DNA from: Tetragonia tetragonoides | Taxonomy: Eukaryota > Streptophyta > Magnoliopsida > Caryophyllales > Aizoaceae | Assembly: GCA_038025085.1 (NCBI GenBank) | Contig: CM076144.1 | Location: 32,423,501-32,487,500 of the forward strand | Length of the DNA: 64,000 nt | Direction of reading: 5' to 3' | Shown here: positions 10,634 to 22,328 of the stretch, piece by piece | Position numbering within the stretch: position 1 is the stretch's first letter | How the letters are laid out: each line of letters opens with the position of its first letter | Translations under genes and position numbers: made by a program | The notes under the pieces: model-generated | What the model saw: only the letters and a program-made list of their open reading frames with translations | Database searches by the model: none | What the model was told of the DNA's origin: nothing

Positions 10634-12824
10634 GTCGTGAACAACGCGAGTATCTACAGGGGGTTGTCCTTCATATCCCTATGAACAGCCTGTGCTCGAG
10701 AAGTTGAAGAGAGTCAAAGTCTCCTAGTGTGCAAGTCTAGTCGAGTCCAGTCAAGTCTAATAATGTCTAGTTTGTCTTTTCAATTCGTCCATAGAGTCTA
10801 GCTTACTTCTCGTGTAATGCTTTTCTTCGACTCAATAAAGATTGCATTTTGATTCCCATCATTGTCTTTGTTCAATCCTATGACGAACTTAAGTTGCCTA
10901 TGACGGAATAAAAAATAAAAATTCAAATTTTTTTTTCAAAAGAAAACCTTTATTGTGGAAAACATCAAACAGGAACTCCCTAATGATCATCTCCATAGAG
11001 GACATGCAGTTGAACCGTCCGTGCTGAGGACAGGAGGCATTCATTTGGCACCTCACATCAATATCCTTTACTACCATATACATCATTACAACTTGCAACC
11101 CTTTGAGTCTTAAACACATAGCCTTTCATTTCTTAACCACATCATCCTTACCCGGGGAATGGGTGTGTGCGACATGGGAATAGAAGCAACCTTCTTGGCA
11201 AGGTGGACGACCTACAAAAAGAGCCACCGAGAGAAATACCAAAAAAGAGAGAGAGAGAGAGAGAACTCGAAGGCTCAAGAGCAAAAACAAAAAAAAACCA
11301 AAAGAGAAAAAAAGTCGAGAGCGATCAAAGATCCAAAAAAGTGCAAACACTTCAAGTACAACCAAACAATGGCCTTACCTAAACATAGGTCTCTTAGCCA
11401 CCTTGCCCAGATCACAAGCTTCTATACCATCTAGCATACTTTGGGGAGGGGATTTACATTGGGTTTCTTTGAGTCTTTATCCTTTCTTTGACACCTTAAC
11501 CCAGCCTAACATTACAACCCAAAAGCCCTCCAAGAGGTACGACCATTCAATTGTATAGTCCTTGATTCCACAAACTGGATACGTAGGAAACCTCAAGGAG
11601 ATCCGGCCACGACAACCACTTTGTCACATGATCATAAGGAGTTCCACCATTCTCATATAAGGCTAAAAAATAAAAAATAAATAAAATAAAAAAAGAATGA
11701 GCCCGGTAGGTTGAAAACCCGAAAGGGCGGCCTAGGCAAAAGTTAGGGCAACCAAATATATATATATATATATAAGAGCATTGTTTCTTATGTAAGCACT
11801 CTTTGGTCAGTCATCTAGAGTCATACTCATCACCTTTCTCGTAGACTTGCACATAAACTTCCCAACTGAGGGCTTTTTCAGAATGAGTCGGTTCTTTGTC
11901 CACTACGTTCCAAGTTGTCAATTTCGTCCCCATACCTTAAGTTAGGATATTTTGTACCGCTGCATCAACATCCTAGCTCCTCGAGTAGGTCATGATCGTC
12001 AAGAACCACACATCAAACTGGGGGCTGATTCATCCTTGACTGCACGTAGTCTTGTCCACTTGTCTCATACTCTGTCAAGATCACCACAGGAATGAAATTC
12101 TTGATCACAAAAACTTTTTCCATATGAAGACCCTCTTCAGACCCTATAGGAGGGCCGTGCTTGTTAGGCTAGGTCGCATGGAGCTGTGAGTCAATAGAGT
12201 CTGCATACATCATATTTGCATAAGTACTAGAGTCGCCTTCAAAGGCATGCATGTGTACATAATTTCTCAATGTCTTGAGTCCCTGCGTGTTTACATGTCA
12301 ATCCCCCTGTGCCCCATGCATATTAGTATGTCATGTCTTGTGCATCTTGTCATGGTCAGTCAGGCATGTCTATTGCATCTTTTCCCTATGTGCATATTTC
12401 CACTGCAGGTTTGAGTCTACCCGCTCTCCATCGAAGCCAGCAAGCCCGGAACTCATTATCAAGCCCAGAAGCGACCTTCCGACTACAACCAAAAATGGAA
12501 ATAACCTTCCAACAATAGCCAAGCGTGCGGGCCCGCTGTTGTCCCACCGACTTTGTTCCAGCCCAGAAACTGTTATTTCAGTACGTTCGCGGCAAAGGCC
12601 AGTATTGAGCGCGCGGGAGCGAGTCCATTTGGCCCGCTAATTCAAAATTCAACAGTTGGCCCATCTTACGGTACCAATTATGCTTAGGTAAAACTAACCC
12701 AATTATTTTGCAGGTCCCAAATACACGAGCCCGGATATATGCCCCGACGACAGTTATCGCCCGGAGTGTCAAAATTATTTCAAGCACGATAAAGCTGTTG
12801 GCCTCACAATTATCCAAAAAAAAA
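10634..12824. other. Non-coding middle of element C
   Basis: No pol remnant recognised. Contains 'actggatacgtaggaaacc' at about 11575, a motif the Tat host also has on its coding strand near 16608-16630 just after integrase. This suggests that pol was removed by deletion between leader and tail. Also an AG-rich tract near 11240-11265, a (TA)n run at 11757-11774 and A-rich patches. Confidence 0.5.
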
Positions 12825-12985
12825 TCCCAATGACCCGATGTCCCAATATCCAAAAAAAAAGTCCCAATGTCCCAAAAATCCCAGAGTCCCAAGTCTCAAT
12901 GTCTCAAAAATCCCAAATGTCCCAAAGTCTCAATGTCCCAATGCCCCAAAGTCCCACATGTCTCAATGTCCTAATGTCACAAATT
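12825..12985 (+). repeat. Degenerate 'tcccaatg' minisatellite in element C
   Basis: Many imperfect copies of short words such as 'gtcccaatgtcccaaa' and 'tctcaatgtctc'. The period is irregular, about 8-20 bp. Non-coding, just before the 64-bp tandem array. Confidence 0.7.
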
Positions 12986-12989
12986 CGGG

Positions 12990-13275
12990 TCAGTCAATGA
13001 CCGCTTAAGCTATTGCGGTTAAACTGTCCTTCTGCGAGGTTACTTATTTTGGGGTAGTCAATGATAGCTTAAGCTATTGCGGTTAAACTGTCCTTCTACG
13101 AGGTTACTTATTTTGGGTCAGTCAATGATCGCTTGAGCTATTGCGGTTAAACTGTCCTTCTACAAGGTCACTTATTTTGTGTCAGTCAATGATTGCTTAA
13201 ACTATTGCGGTTATACTGTCCTTTGTTTTTTTTATATGTTTCAGTCAATGATTGCTTAAGCTATTACATTTAAAC
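12990..13275 (+). repeat. 64-bp tandem repeat array in element C
   Basis: The unit core '(c/t)agtcaatga' starts at 12991, 13055, 13119 and 13183, exactly 64 bp apart, with a shorter fifth copy at 13242. Each copy includes 'gctattgcggttaaactgtc'. The array sits 0.6 kb before the PPT, a place where Tat-group elements often carry satellite-like tandem repeats. Confidence 0.88.
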
Positions 13276-13316
13276 TTTTCATATGTTTTAACCATTTTAC
13301 AGCCGTCATTTTGATC

Positions 13317-13620
13317 GAACTGTCTCGTCGACCTTGTCGTTTCTTGTGCTGGAACGAAATCTCGGCATCCGCCGAGTGGTGCTTAGTCACTGTTGGCTCA
13401 AAATAAAGCATTTATACTATTCACTCTCACCAGTGTTACTTCTCATCTACAGCAGTTATTTTTAATTGTGCTGTCTCGTTGACTTTTTCGTTTCTCGTAT
13501 AGGGACGGAATCTCGAGCGGTGTTTAGTCACTGTTTGTTGAAGCACTCTATGTTTATCATTCTCAAAGTATTACTAACTTTTTCATTCACTCTGAATACA
13601 GATCCCCAGCAGACGTTTAG
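13317..13620 (+). repeat. Imperfect 151-bp duplication in element C
   Basis: 'ctgtctcgtcgaccttgtcg' near 13320 recurs as 'ctgtctcgttgactttttcg' about 151 bases later, each followed by 'aatctcg' and 'gtttagtcactg' type words. The region from 13621 to the PPT shows nothing else recognisable. Confidence 0.55.
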
Positions 13621-13831
13621 ACCATCTACGAGCGGTGTTCTATCCTGCTAACCATAACCTTTATTTTTCTTGTGTTCACAGAGATGAAATCTTAGCACGC
13701 TACGAGCATGTCCCAACTCAGGTTTGTCTTCATATGCATAAATACTGTACACTCTCACACACCATGTGCACATCAGCATCCTACATGTCGCCTTCGAAAT
13801 ACTTTGATCTTCGCATTTACTCAAGCTCAAT

Positions 13832-13846
13832 AAAAGTGGGGACTTC
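13832..13846 (+). promoter_or_regulatory. Polypurine tract of element C
   Basis: AAAAGTGGGGACTTC directly before the 3' LTR start, the counterpart of the Tat tract at 1521-1534. Confidence 0.8.
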
Positions 13847-15371
13847 TGTAGACGCCAAAAAAGCGCCTGCAGATTTCTCAGCAAAAGCCCGATGATGAAA
13901 GGAGTAATTTATAAACTTGAATGCTATTTTTGCTTTGATAGGTAAAATAAGGTCTCAGATTTTTCCTCGGTCACTCCTTCATTCCACTCCCATTGAGAGC
14001 TTTCCATTGCTTCCTTCCGTGTCAAAATACGATTCCGCACCTAATAGTTATGGACAAACAAAGTAAAGGGTCAAAACAGATGTAGCCGAATACTGTGGAC
14101 TGTGTTTCCAGCCCCATTTGGGAGTTCATTTGGTTGATATAATTTTTGAGCCTTATATTTCTGGATTCCTTATTCAAATAGCTTTCCAATGACATATCAT
14201 GAGCCCACACCACATTTCCAACCAAGGAGTTACGAGCCCAACATTGATGCATACTCCAAAACTGACCTCTCCTTACACTTTTGGGTATATTTAGAGATCC
14301 ACAAAACATTTGCACATGAAACTAAGGCCATTGGAAACTAGACCCGATAAGCTATCCAACGCATCTTGAAGCATCCAATTCGGAGTCCAAACGAGTGAGA
14401 CATGGCCCGACAAACGCCTAACTGGCAAGCTGACAGCCATCAGCGGTGGTGGCCAGGGCCGCCAGCGGCTCTGGATGAAATTCCAGCGCCGCTAGCTGCC
14501 CTCTCTAAGTCTCCAAGTCCGACTACTTTTCAGCCCAAAATCCAAATATCGGCTCCTTTCACTCGTCCAACCCTACTTCTTGCGCCTATAAATACGACCC
14601 TCCTCCCTCAATTCAAATCACACAGTCTATATTTGACAACCTCTATTCTCAGGAGTATTAACATTGAGTTTCTCCCTCTTTCTTCCAAACTTGAGATCTT
14701 GTCTTTACTATTTTTGTCAAATATAGACGACATTCAAGTACTAAACTCCTGAGGGCTCAAATTAAATTGCTTGCCTAATTGTTTATTTTCTAGTAGTCAT
14801 AATGTAGATATCATGCTAGTAAACGTCTTTTATTGCTTCCTAAATACTGTCTGCCCAAGCATGTCTAGTCGTTGTAATGCTTAATTTGCCAATCAAATGC
14901 ATGTCTAAACAAGGGTTAAAAATAAATGTTGTGATGTTTGTGATGAACCAATTAATAGTCTAAGTCTAGGTTGTTAATCCGGTTTGTGTGGGAATCATGT
15001 CTTTAAAATATTAAGCAAACTTGAGTTAGTAGAGGCCATCATAAACGGGCGACTTGGGTGCCTAACACCTTCCCACCTCGTACTTTCGTCCCCGAACCTT
15101 TTATTCTTGGGTACTCATATGTTCTATATGAGCGGGAGTCTTTCTAAAAACATGATCAGTTCACTTATCGCGCTATTGGGTTGTCCCTTCGGATTGTCCC
15201 TTCGATAAAACGCCGATAGCAGATTTGTGACCTCTTTCATGGTTTTTATTCAATTCAAGTATTTACAAAAGCTTTTCTAACTCGATGGTCCCTTAAACTT
15301 ATCTAAACCCCCAACTTACAAATTTGCTATAAGGACGCACTCCGTGGTCGTAGAAATCCCGGGTCCTTATA
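13847..15371 (+). repeat. 3' LTR of element C
   Basis: 1525 bp, starts TGTAGACGCC and ends CCTTATA, where the 5' copy has CCTTACA. It has its own GC block (about 14435-14500) and TATA box at 14587-14594. Followed directly by the GGAAG target duplication. Confidence 0.9.
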
Positions 15372-16318
15372 GGAAGCCCCCTTCTTCTTGAAGTAAGTGC
15401 TTGAATAATTTTCTTTGAATAACTTTTTTTTTGGTTAATAAAGTTTGAATCTTTGATGGATATTTAACTTTATATATTTTTTTCTTTTTTGTAGATATAG
15501 CTTCTTGAGCATATGTGCTTTATTGAGAGACCCGCCAATGCGCTCAAATATCAACCAAAGAAATTTTCCGCACGCAGGAGATTATATTACGAATCCACCA
15601 TTGATGAGTGGCGTGGGTATCTTAAATATGCCCTTTGCTACGATGGACCGTCAAGTGGTGGGGTTTAAAATCCGCAATTGGATGTAGCAAGGATACGGGA
15701 TATTATCAAGTCCTTGGCCTTCATAATTCAACTTATATATTTCCTAGCCGTATTATGCGACAATATGGGAAACGTCAAATTATCCCACAAAAGGATAGTA
15801 TTCCTCCTACAACGCAAATTTTGACGATTAGTATGGTAAGATTATGGGAGTGTGCATGGGATCGTCGTCCTAAGTAGACTATTCCTCACGGCAAGGCACC
15901 TACGGCCATATCTTCGACTTATGAGGCTGAGATGGATTGCAAGACCGCGGAGGGTCGCCGTGCATGCAGGAAGTCCGAACAAGGCGATCTGAAAGCCCAA
16001 TTGGTCAAAGCTAGCCTAAGACTCTCAAACCCTAATGACCTGAAGGGGAAGGGTAAGAAGAACGGAGTTAAGCATGTGAGAGGCGTCCTAAACCCAAAGG
16101 CTAAGAAAGCTTTGGAAAATATTACTACTAAACCACAGGAGGAGCCCCAAATACGGGCCAATGATCCCGACGCGTCTTCAAGCACACCTCTAATGGAGAT
16201 TGAAGAAGAAGGGCCTATAGTTCGAGAGAGATGGGCTCCCAAGGAACGTGATGCGGAAGGCCCAAATGTAGATGAGTCCATGGAAGACGCGGGTCCTACT
16301 ACCGAAGTTACGGAGTAG

Positions 16319-16839
16319 TATATTAAAATACTCTTTTGGAGCATGTCTAGCTTAGGATTGCCTTTTGTATTGCCTTAAATTCAATAAGTTTGGTGCGCCC
16401 CTTTTAGACTTAGATTTAAATATTTGCATTATTATTTTTTGGAATTGCCAAGTCATTTGTAATAGACTTTATTATTATTTATGGAGGCATGCTCAATTTT
16501 ACTTAATATTGCAACTTTGTTTACTCATTTGTTATCGTTGCTTTTTTTTTTAAACAACTTTTGAACGCGAAAATAATGAAGGGGCCGGGCCCAATTACAA
16601 TTGGGTTGTCCTACGTATCCTTTTAGGGGAATCAGGCCGCTCGTAGTTCTTATCCGTGCGTTTTTTTAACATTGAATCCCGTTTTTTTTTTCCGGGATTG
16701 CTTAGCTTTATGTGGGCCTCTCGAAAGTGCTATATTGGGTGTCTTGCCTAAGCATAGAACCTTTTTAGTTGATCCATGTTTATCCATTGACTAAACTCAA
16801 CCCATCTTATTAAGTCCGCTAATCTTGCGGCTCCACCGG
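16319..16839. other. Spacer between PMD gene 2 and integrase
   Basis: Tail-to-tail spacer of the antisense gene and pol. On the minus strand it holds 'ggatacgtaggacaacccaa' (about 16602-16621), matching the post-pol motif in element C. No further gene seen. Confidence 0.5.
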
Positions 16840-18059
16840 TTAGGATCTTTGTGATGAGAAAAGGACCGGACCAATTGGGCCTAAATTTGCCTTTGGGTCA
16901 GTAACATTGGCCCTTACTTCTTTAAACACTAGATCTCCAACTTTGAGGTCTCTTGCTTTAAGCCTTTGGTTGAAGTGCTTTGTTAGCCTCTTTTGGTAGA
17001 TTCTTACATTGTGCAAAGCTTGCAACCTTTTTTCATCTAGCAAGACCAATTGGTCATAGCGGGCTTGGACCCAAGCTACTTCTGGAATTTGGCTTTCCAA
17101 GACAATCCGTAAAGATGGGACCTCTAACTCAATTGGTAATACGGCCATTCCATAAACTAAGGAGTATGGTGTCGCTCCTGTTGATGCGCGAATAGATGTC
17201 CTATAACCCCAAAGTGTGAATGGCAACTTGTCTGGCCAATCATAATAGTAGACATTCTTTCGATGATTTTCTTAATAGTTTTATTAGCCGCTTCTACTAC
17301 ACCGTTTGTTTGCGGTCTGTAGGGAGACGATTTCCAATGTTGTATCTTGAACTGAGCTAGGAGCTCGATTACTTCCTTCATGAAATGTGACCCATTGTCG
17401 CTAATGATATCTTGGGGAACCCCATATCTAGCTATTATATTGTTCTTGATGAACTTGACCACGTGTTTTGCTTTGAGCTTTGCGTATGATTGCGCCTCAA
17501 CCCATTTAGTGAAGTAGTCAATTGCAACTAGAATGTATTCATGGCCCCCTTTACCTGTTGGGGTTATCTTGCCAATGATCTATCCCCCAAGCGGAGAAAG
17601 GCCAAGGTGAGGTAAAAGTGTATAATGGGCTTGGCGGCATGTGTTGTAGATTTGCGTGTGTCTGACACTGTGTGCATCTTTTGAATAATTCACAACAGTC
17701 TTTCTCCATTGTGGTCCAATAATGACCGAGCCTGAATTATCTTCCTAGACAACATCATACCGTTCATGTGCGGTCCACAGACTCCTCCATGTACGTCTCT
17801 TAAGACTTTATGGGCCATTTCGGTGCTTAAGCATAAGAGATTGATCCCGTTTGGGGTTTTCTTGTATATTTGACCTTGTACCTCTATGAATTGGGTCGCG
17901 GGCCTTCTAAGTGCCTTTTGGGCTCTAGGGCTAGAATCCGGAGGGTAAACATGATCGACGAGTAGGTTCTTTATATCGGTGTACCATTCATCTTCTTCAT
18001 CATGGAATACCTCCAGAGCATCGCAATATGAAGGTTCGTACCTTCTTTGTACACAAATA
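16840..18059 (-). pseudogene. Integrase region of the Tat element
   Basis: On the minus strand: a zinc-binding-like start around VHGGVCGPHMNG, then the catalytic core with AIDYFTKWVEA, ISDNGSHF and GVVEAANKTIKKI, which carry the D, D and E of the DDE triad, and a C-terminal part with ASTGATPYSLVYGM and LKVGDLVF. Several frame changes and stops interrupt it (the reading shifts near 17690, 17590 and 17220). In intact Ty3/gypsy elements this enzyme inserts the cDNA into the genome. Its position after two RNase H domains fits the Tat order. Confidence 0.82.
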
Positions 18060-18475
18060 GGCATCATTCGAATGGAATCGGGTATGTTGATCATGCTTGC
18101 TAATTTAGCCAAGGCATCTGCAAATTGGTTATCTTCTCGTGGAAGGTATGTAAAATGTATTTGGTTGAAATACACTATGATTTTGTCTAATTATTCATGG
18201 TAGAGTGCTAATGATTCACTTTTGACCTTCCATGCTTTGGAAACTTGGGTGATTATGTGCGACGAGTCGCCATAGACTCAAAGCGTTTTAATGCCAAAGC
18301 TTATGGCGGATTGCAGCCCTATTATGCAAGCTTCATACTCTGCGCCATTATTGGTGACCTCGTGGTCTAACTTGACTGAAATAGGTGTATGTGCACTGTC
18401 AGGAGACACTATCAGTACTCCTACTCCGAAGCCCTTTTGGTTAGATGCTCCATCGAAGTAAAGTTGTCAGGTCTT
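18060..18475 (-). pseudogene. Second (archaeal-like) RNase H domain of the Tat element
   Basis: The minus-strand translation shows YFDGASNQKGFGVGV, then NNGAEYEACIIGLQ, VYGDSSHI and NQFADALAKLA, the D-E-D-D layout of RNase H. It follows the ordinary RT-linked RNase H and precedes integrase. A second domain at this place is a Tat-lineage hallmark. In-frame stops lie just before the domain (TGA in the codon before QLYFDG), after GIKTL and after ALYHE. Confidence 0.72.
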
Positions 18476-19138
18476 GGTATCTAAGGTCATATCCCCTTCG
18501 TCTGGAAAGTGGTATTCCTCTTTACGATCGGGCTCATCTATAGCTTGGTCAGCTAGGTATTCTAAGATAGCAAATCCTTTAATTTCTTTTTGGTGTTCAA
18601 ATTTGAGGTCGAACTCTGACAGAAGGATGATCCATCTTGCTCTTCTACCATTTAGGATGGCCTTTTCAAATATGTATTTTAAAGGATTTTCTCTCGATCT
18701 CATGTGGATCGTGTGCTAGAGCATGTAATGTCGTAGTTTCTTGGTCGTGGCGACCAAGGCTAGGCATGTTTTCTCTAGAGAGGAATAGCGGGTTTCATAT
18801 TCTAGAAACTTCTTGCTCACATAGTAGATGGCCTTCTGTTCCTTGTTTATTTCTTGGGCTAGCATGGCCCCCATTGATGTTTCTGTGACCGTAAGGTAAA
18901 TAATTAGAGGCATGCTTGGAGTGGGCGGTACTAGCACAGGTGGTTCAGACAGGTAGGCCTTAATTTTGTCAAAGGCCTTTTGGCATTACTCGTCCCATTC
19001 TGTTTTTACATCTTTCTGAGCTTTTTGAATATAGGCTCGCATGTGATAGTCAATTTGCTAATGAACCTGCTAATGTATTGGATTCTCCCCAAGAAGCCCT
19101 TGATTTCTTTTTCTGTTTTCGGGGGGGGGGCATATCTA
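18476..19138 (-). pseudogene. RT thumb/connection and RNase H of the Tat element
   Basis: Minus-strand segments PPTPSMPLIIYLTVTETSMG, AIYYVSKKFLEYETRYS and LEKTCLALVATTKKLRHY are the Ty3/gypsy RNase H block, followed by GRRARWIILLSEFDLKFEHQ. A run of nine G near 19121-19130 and stops at about 18713 and 18990 break the frame. The domain would degrade the RNA strand of the RNA-DNA hybrid. Confidence 0.75.
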
Positions 19139-19762
19139 TTATGCTCTTGATCTTAATGGATCAATCTCGATCCCTCTGGTGCTTATGACGAATCCTAAAA
19201 GTTTGCCAGATGTAACTCCGAATGCGCACTTTTTAGGATTGAGCCTCATGTTGTACTTCCTAAGCCTATTGAAGAACTTTTGAAGTGAGGGTACATGCCC
19301 TTCTCTTTCTTTAGATTTTATGATCATGTCATCCACGTAGACTTCAGCCTCTTTGTGTATCATATCGTGAAGCAGGGTTGTCGCGGTTCTTTGATCTGTA
19401 GCCCCGGCGTTCTTCAGCCCGAATGGCATTACGGTGTAGCAATAGGTGCCCCATTGTGTGATGAAAGTGGTTTTCTCCTCATCCTCTTTGGCCATCAGGA
19501 GTTGGTTGTATCCTGCATACCCGTCCATGAATGATAGGAGGGCGTGTCCTGACGTATTGTCTACTAGAACATCTATGTGGGGTAGTGGAAAGTCATCTTT
19601 CGGGCTTGCTTTGTTTAAGTCCTTCAAATCCACACACATTCGCACCCGTCCATCCTCTTTTGGGACTGGAACGATGTTGGCTACCCAATCAGGGTAATTG
19701 GCCACTCTTCTGAAGCCTGCATCGAGTTGTTTTTGGACTTCTTCTTTGATGTTAAGGGCCCA
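19139..19762 (-). pseudogene. Reverse transcriptase, C-terminal part (catalytic core)
   Basis: Minus-strand translation shows WVANIVPVPKEDGRVRMC, VDLKDLNKASPKDDFPLP, FMDGYAGYNQ, the template-grip VMPFGLKNAGAT and the catalytic YVDD in EAVYVDDMIIKS-like context. The frame is open to 19762, where the 10.2-kb composite begins. The missing N-terminal part resumes at 29984. The last five bases (19758-19762, GCCCA) are the target-site duplication. Confidence 0.9.
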
Positions 19763-22328
19763 TGTAATACCCCGAACATTTATTGTATTTTAGAAAATGA
19801 TTTACTTATTTAAAAAATGAAGTAATTATGATAAAAGTATGTTTGATTTATTTGTTTAGTTGTTTTTCTTAAATTAGTACATTGTGTTTTGGGCTTTAAA
19901 AAAAAAAGAAAAGAAAAAAGAAACAAGGAGAGTCGATTGAACTAGAACCGCTACCACCGCCTTATTCTTATTATTAGAGGCTCCTTATTTTTTTCTTCAG
20001 CTCAAAAACTCTTCTTCTTCACTTCTCACAATACGCATAACCCACCACCACCATCCTCACCAATTTCGACACCGTCACCATCACCATCTTCTTTGTTCTT
20101 GCCCTTCCTCCCAAAACTCTACTGCTACGGAAGCTACTGTGTTGTTGATCGAACAAGTTCGCTGCTGTTCTCTCTTGTTCTCTGTTTTCGTCACTTCTCT
20201 CTCCTCTGTTGCATGATGTTGTTGTTGTTGCTGTCTGGCTGCTGTTGTTGTGTCGTTTTGGTGGTTGTCGACCATCAGTAGGTGGTGCTCGACCCAATTC
20301 GCCAGCCCCTTGCCCCTATTGTTCGATAAGTACCCTAAAAACCTTAAGCCCTAAATTGATTTTGGTATTTATTCATTTAATTTATGAATTTGGTTTTAAT
20401 TTATCTATTTTGTTTATATGCATATATAATGGATGTTTGAGGATTGAATTGGAGGATTTGTGTGGCCTAGTTGCTGAAATTCAATTGAGGTAACTACGTT
20501 TATTACGTAGGGTTCATTTTACATTCAATTTGAACCTAATTATGTGCATTTGGGTTAATTGAATTGTCTTTGATGTGAATTGGGGGAGCTTATGATAGGT
20601 GCAGTCGTAAGATGTATTTTATATGAAATTCAGTTTCGGCTTTGTTATAGTTCTCGCTGGTACTAATGTGTGGGTGAATTATAAAGGCATGTTTTATTGC
20701 AATTGAGTTGATTTATGAACTAGTGTATATGCTAGATGCTACGGTTGGGTTAATTGTGAAACTATGTAAAGTTTGGTTTTTCTTGACTACTGAAAATGCA
20801 TAAGCTTGACTTAGCGGTAGATAGACCAAGATATGCTTTTATGTGATGGGATTGAAGTTAGTGTAGAAGGTATTCAAGTGTGTCCAACAATGACTCAGCT
20901 TACTATTTTGAGGGTAGTTTTTGGGTTAGAAATCATGTTAAAGTGTATAGTTAAGATGCAGGTCGTTGCCTTTAATAAATGTGTGGGCTGATTAATGTTT
21001 TCTGTACTTCATGTATGTAAATTATGTGAGATTATAGACTTGCTAACCAAGCTCAGCAACTTTATAAGTTTATTAGAGTTATGAAGGGATAGCTAGCTTA
21101 TCTCTAGAGCCTTGTGATATGGTAGTGAGTAAAGAAGTAATGTCAAACAGAAAAGAAAATGATAAGGTGCTCTAGAGCTATGAGCTTGAAATGAATGATA
21201 TGAGCAAGTATATGACGTACAGTGAAAACGTCATAAGAAAGGAAAGAAATGAAGAGCTATTAAGATCTCAAATAAGATATGAAAAGAAGAAAAGAATGCT
21301 GATATGATTGTTAATACAAACTAGCTGTGAATATGTGAGTAATTATATGATGTGTTGTGCTAATGTTATAAGATACAAAAGAAATGAAAAGCTACTTAAG
21401 CTACTAATAACGTAAAGTGGAAGATGGCTCTGGGTAGTAGGAACCTATGGGTACTCCAGATGTGTTATATGGGAGATGTCCCCAGAGCTTAGCTGCGGTC
21501 CCCAGTTGTGACCTAGCCCCCAGTTGTGGCTATGACCCCCAGTTGTGGTCAGCAGGTGTAGCACATTTGGCCCCCAGTTGTGGCTTGACCCCCCGTTGTG
21601 GTCAAGGGTTTAAACGTCCCCGAGATGCGGCGGCCCTAGGAACCTCTCCCTTATGCCTAGCTCAGTAATGCAAGATTAATAATAAAAGCTATTAAGATAT
21701 CCCTAGTATAGAGGATATCTAGAAAGAAGTTACTTGTTTTTAGTACTATCGTTGGTATTCTCTTTATTTGTATAAGTGTATGGTGTTTATAGTAAGTAAA
21801 GTTTGCAAAAGACTAATTAGGATCTCTTGTTTGATTAAATTGAAGCATGTTTATATGTTTAGACTTGATTTGAATCTAGAATAAGTTTTACGTACTAGAT
21901 GTGAGTTACCAGCATTCCTGACGTTGCATAATCTTACCTTTTTGCAGATTGAAGTTTATGTTTACACAAATGCCAGTGAGGAACGCTTCAGAATAGACTT
22001 ATGCAGGGATACAGTAGTTGTTCTTTTATTAAGCTAATTAAGTTGTAATTAAATAGACCACCTAGACTAATATTGAGATTATTGTTATTATTAATTTTCA
22101 GTTGAAGAGCCTTACACTCATTCGTATGAGTGAGTGTGGTGGTAGCGCCCCGGATGTTATTGGAGTCTTCCGCTGGGTGGTTGGATTTTGTTTTATATTT
22201 TGTTAAGCAGGTTCTTATAAGCCTTATTAGGCTGGGTAGTGTATTTACAAAAGAAACTCTGTCGAATTTTTTGCTCAAATCTATTTATTTTTATTTATTC
22301 ATTTTAGTAGAAAATTCGGGGTGTTACA
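19763..22328 (+). repeat. 5' LTR of element A
   Basis: 2566 bp, TGTAATACCCCG...CGGGGTGTTACA, nearly the same as the copy at 23305-25877. It contains a minisatellite built on CCCAGTTGTGG at about 21490-21600. Small open stretches within it are not supported as genes. Confidence 0.92.

Larger units (their letters stand above)
6763..15371 (+). mobile_element. Element C: gag-only Tat-related LTR retrotransposon
   Basis: An 8609-bp insertion flanked by a perfect 5-bp target duplication GGAAG (6758-6762 and 15372-15376). LTRs are 6763-8274 and 13847-15371, starting TGTAGACGCC and ending CTTACA (CTTATA in the second). PBS at 8276-8293 and PPT at 13832-13846. The 5.6-kb interior carries one gag-like reading frame and no pol, so it must depend on another element for mobility. 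The LTRs differ by substitutions and a gap: the 5' copy has about 22 bases near 6909-6932 that the 3' copy lacks. The insertion is therefore not recent. Confidence 0.92.
6143..16318 (+). pseudogene. Antisense PMD gene 2, split by element C
   Basis: The 5' part is 6143-6762; the rest, after the 8.6-kb insertion and its duplicated GGAAG, is 15372-15392 (then donor GTAAGT at 15393) and an exon at about 15495-16318. The N-terminus contains DKWLQFMTPEERMRLVSF, NELCPLPE and a following ILGFP segment typical of the plant mobile domain. The insertion lies just before the GSPLLL segment near a PMD exon end. The 3' exon encodes a LLEHM segment, then FPSRIMRQYGKRQIIP, then a charged Lys/Glu-rich tail ending at 16318. 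Damage: TAA at 6353, TAG at 6431 and 6752, TAG at 15498, a frameshift near 15650 and TAG at 15875. It differs in sequence from PMD gene 1, so it is not a recent duplicate. It is antisense to the Tat genome. Confidence 0.68.

Noticed and set aside
20019..20493. Small open frames in LTR A (repeated at 23631-24031)
   Set aside because: They lie wholly in the LTR, are Leu/Val-rich from GTTGTTGTT-type repeats and match no domain.
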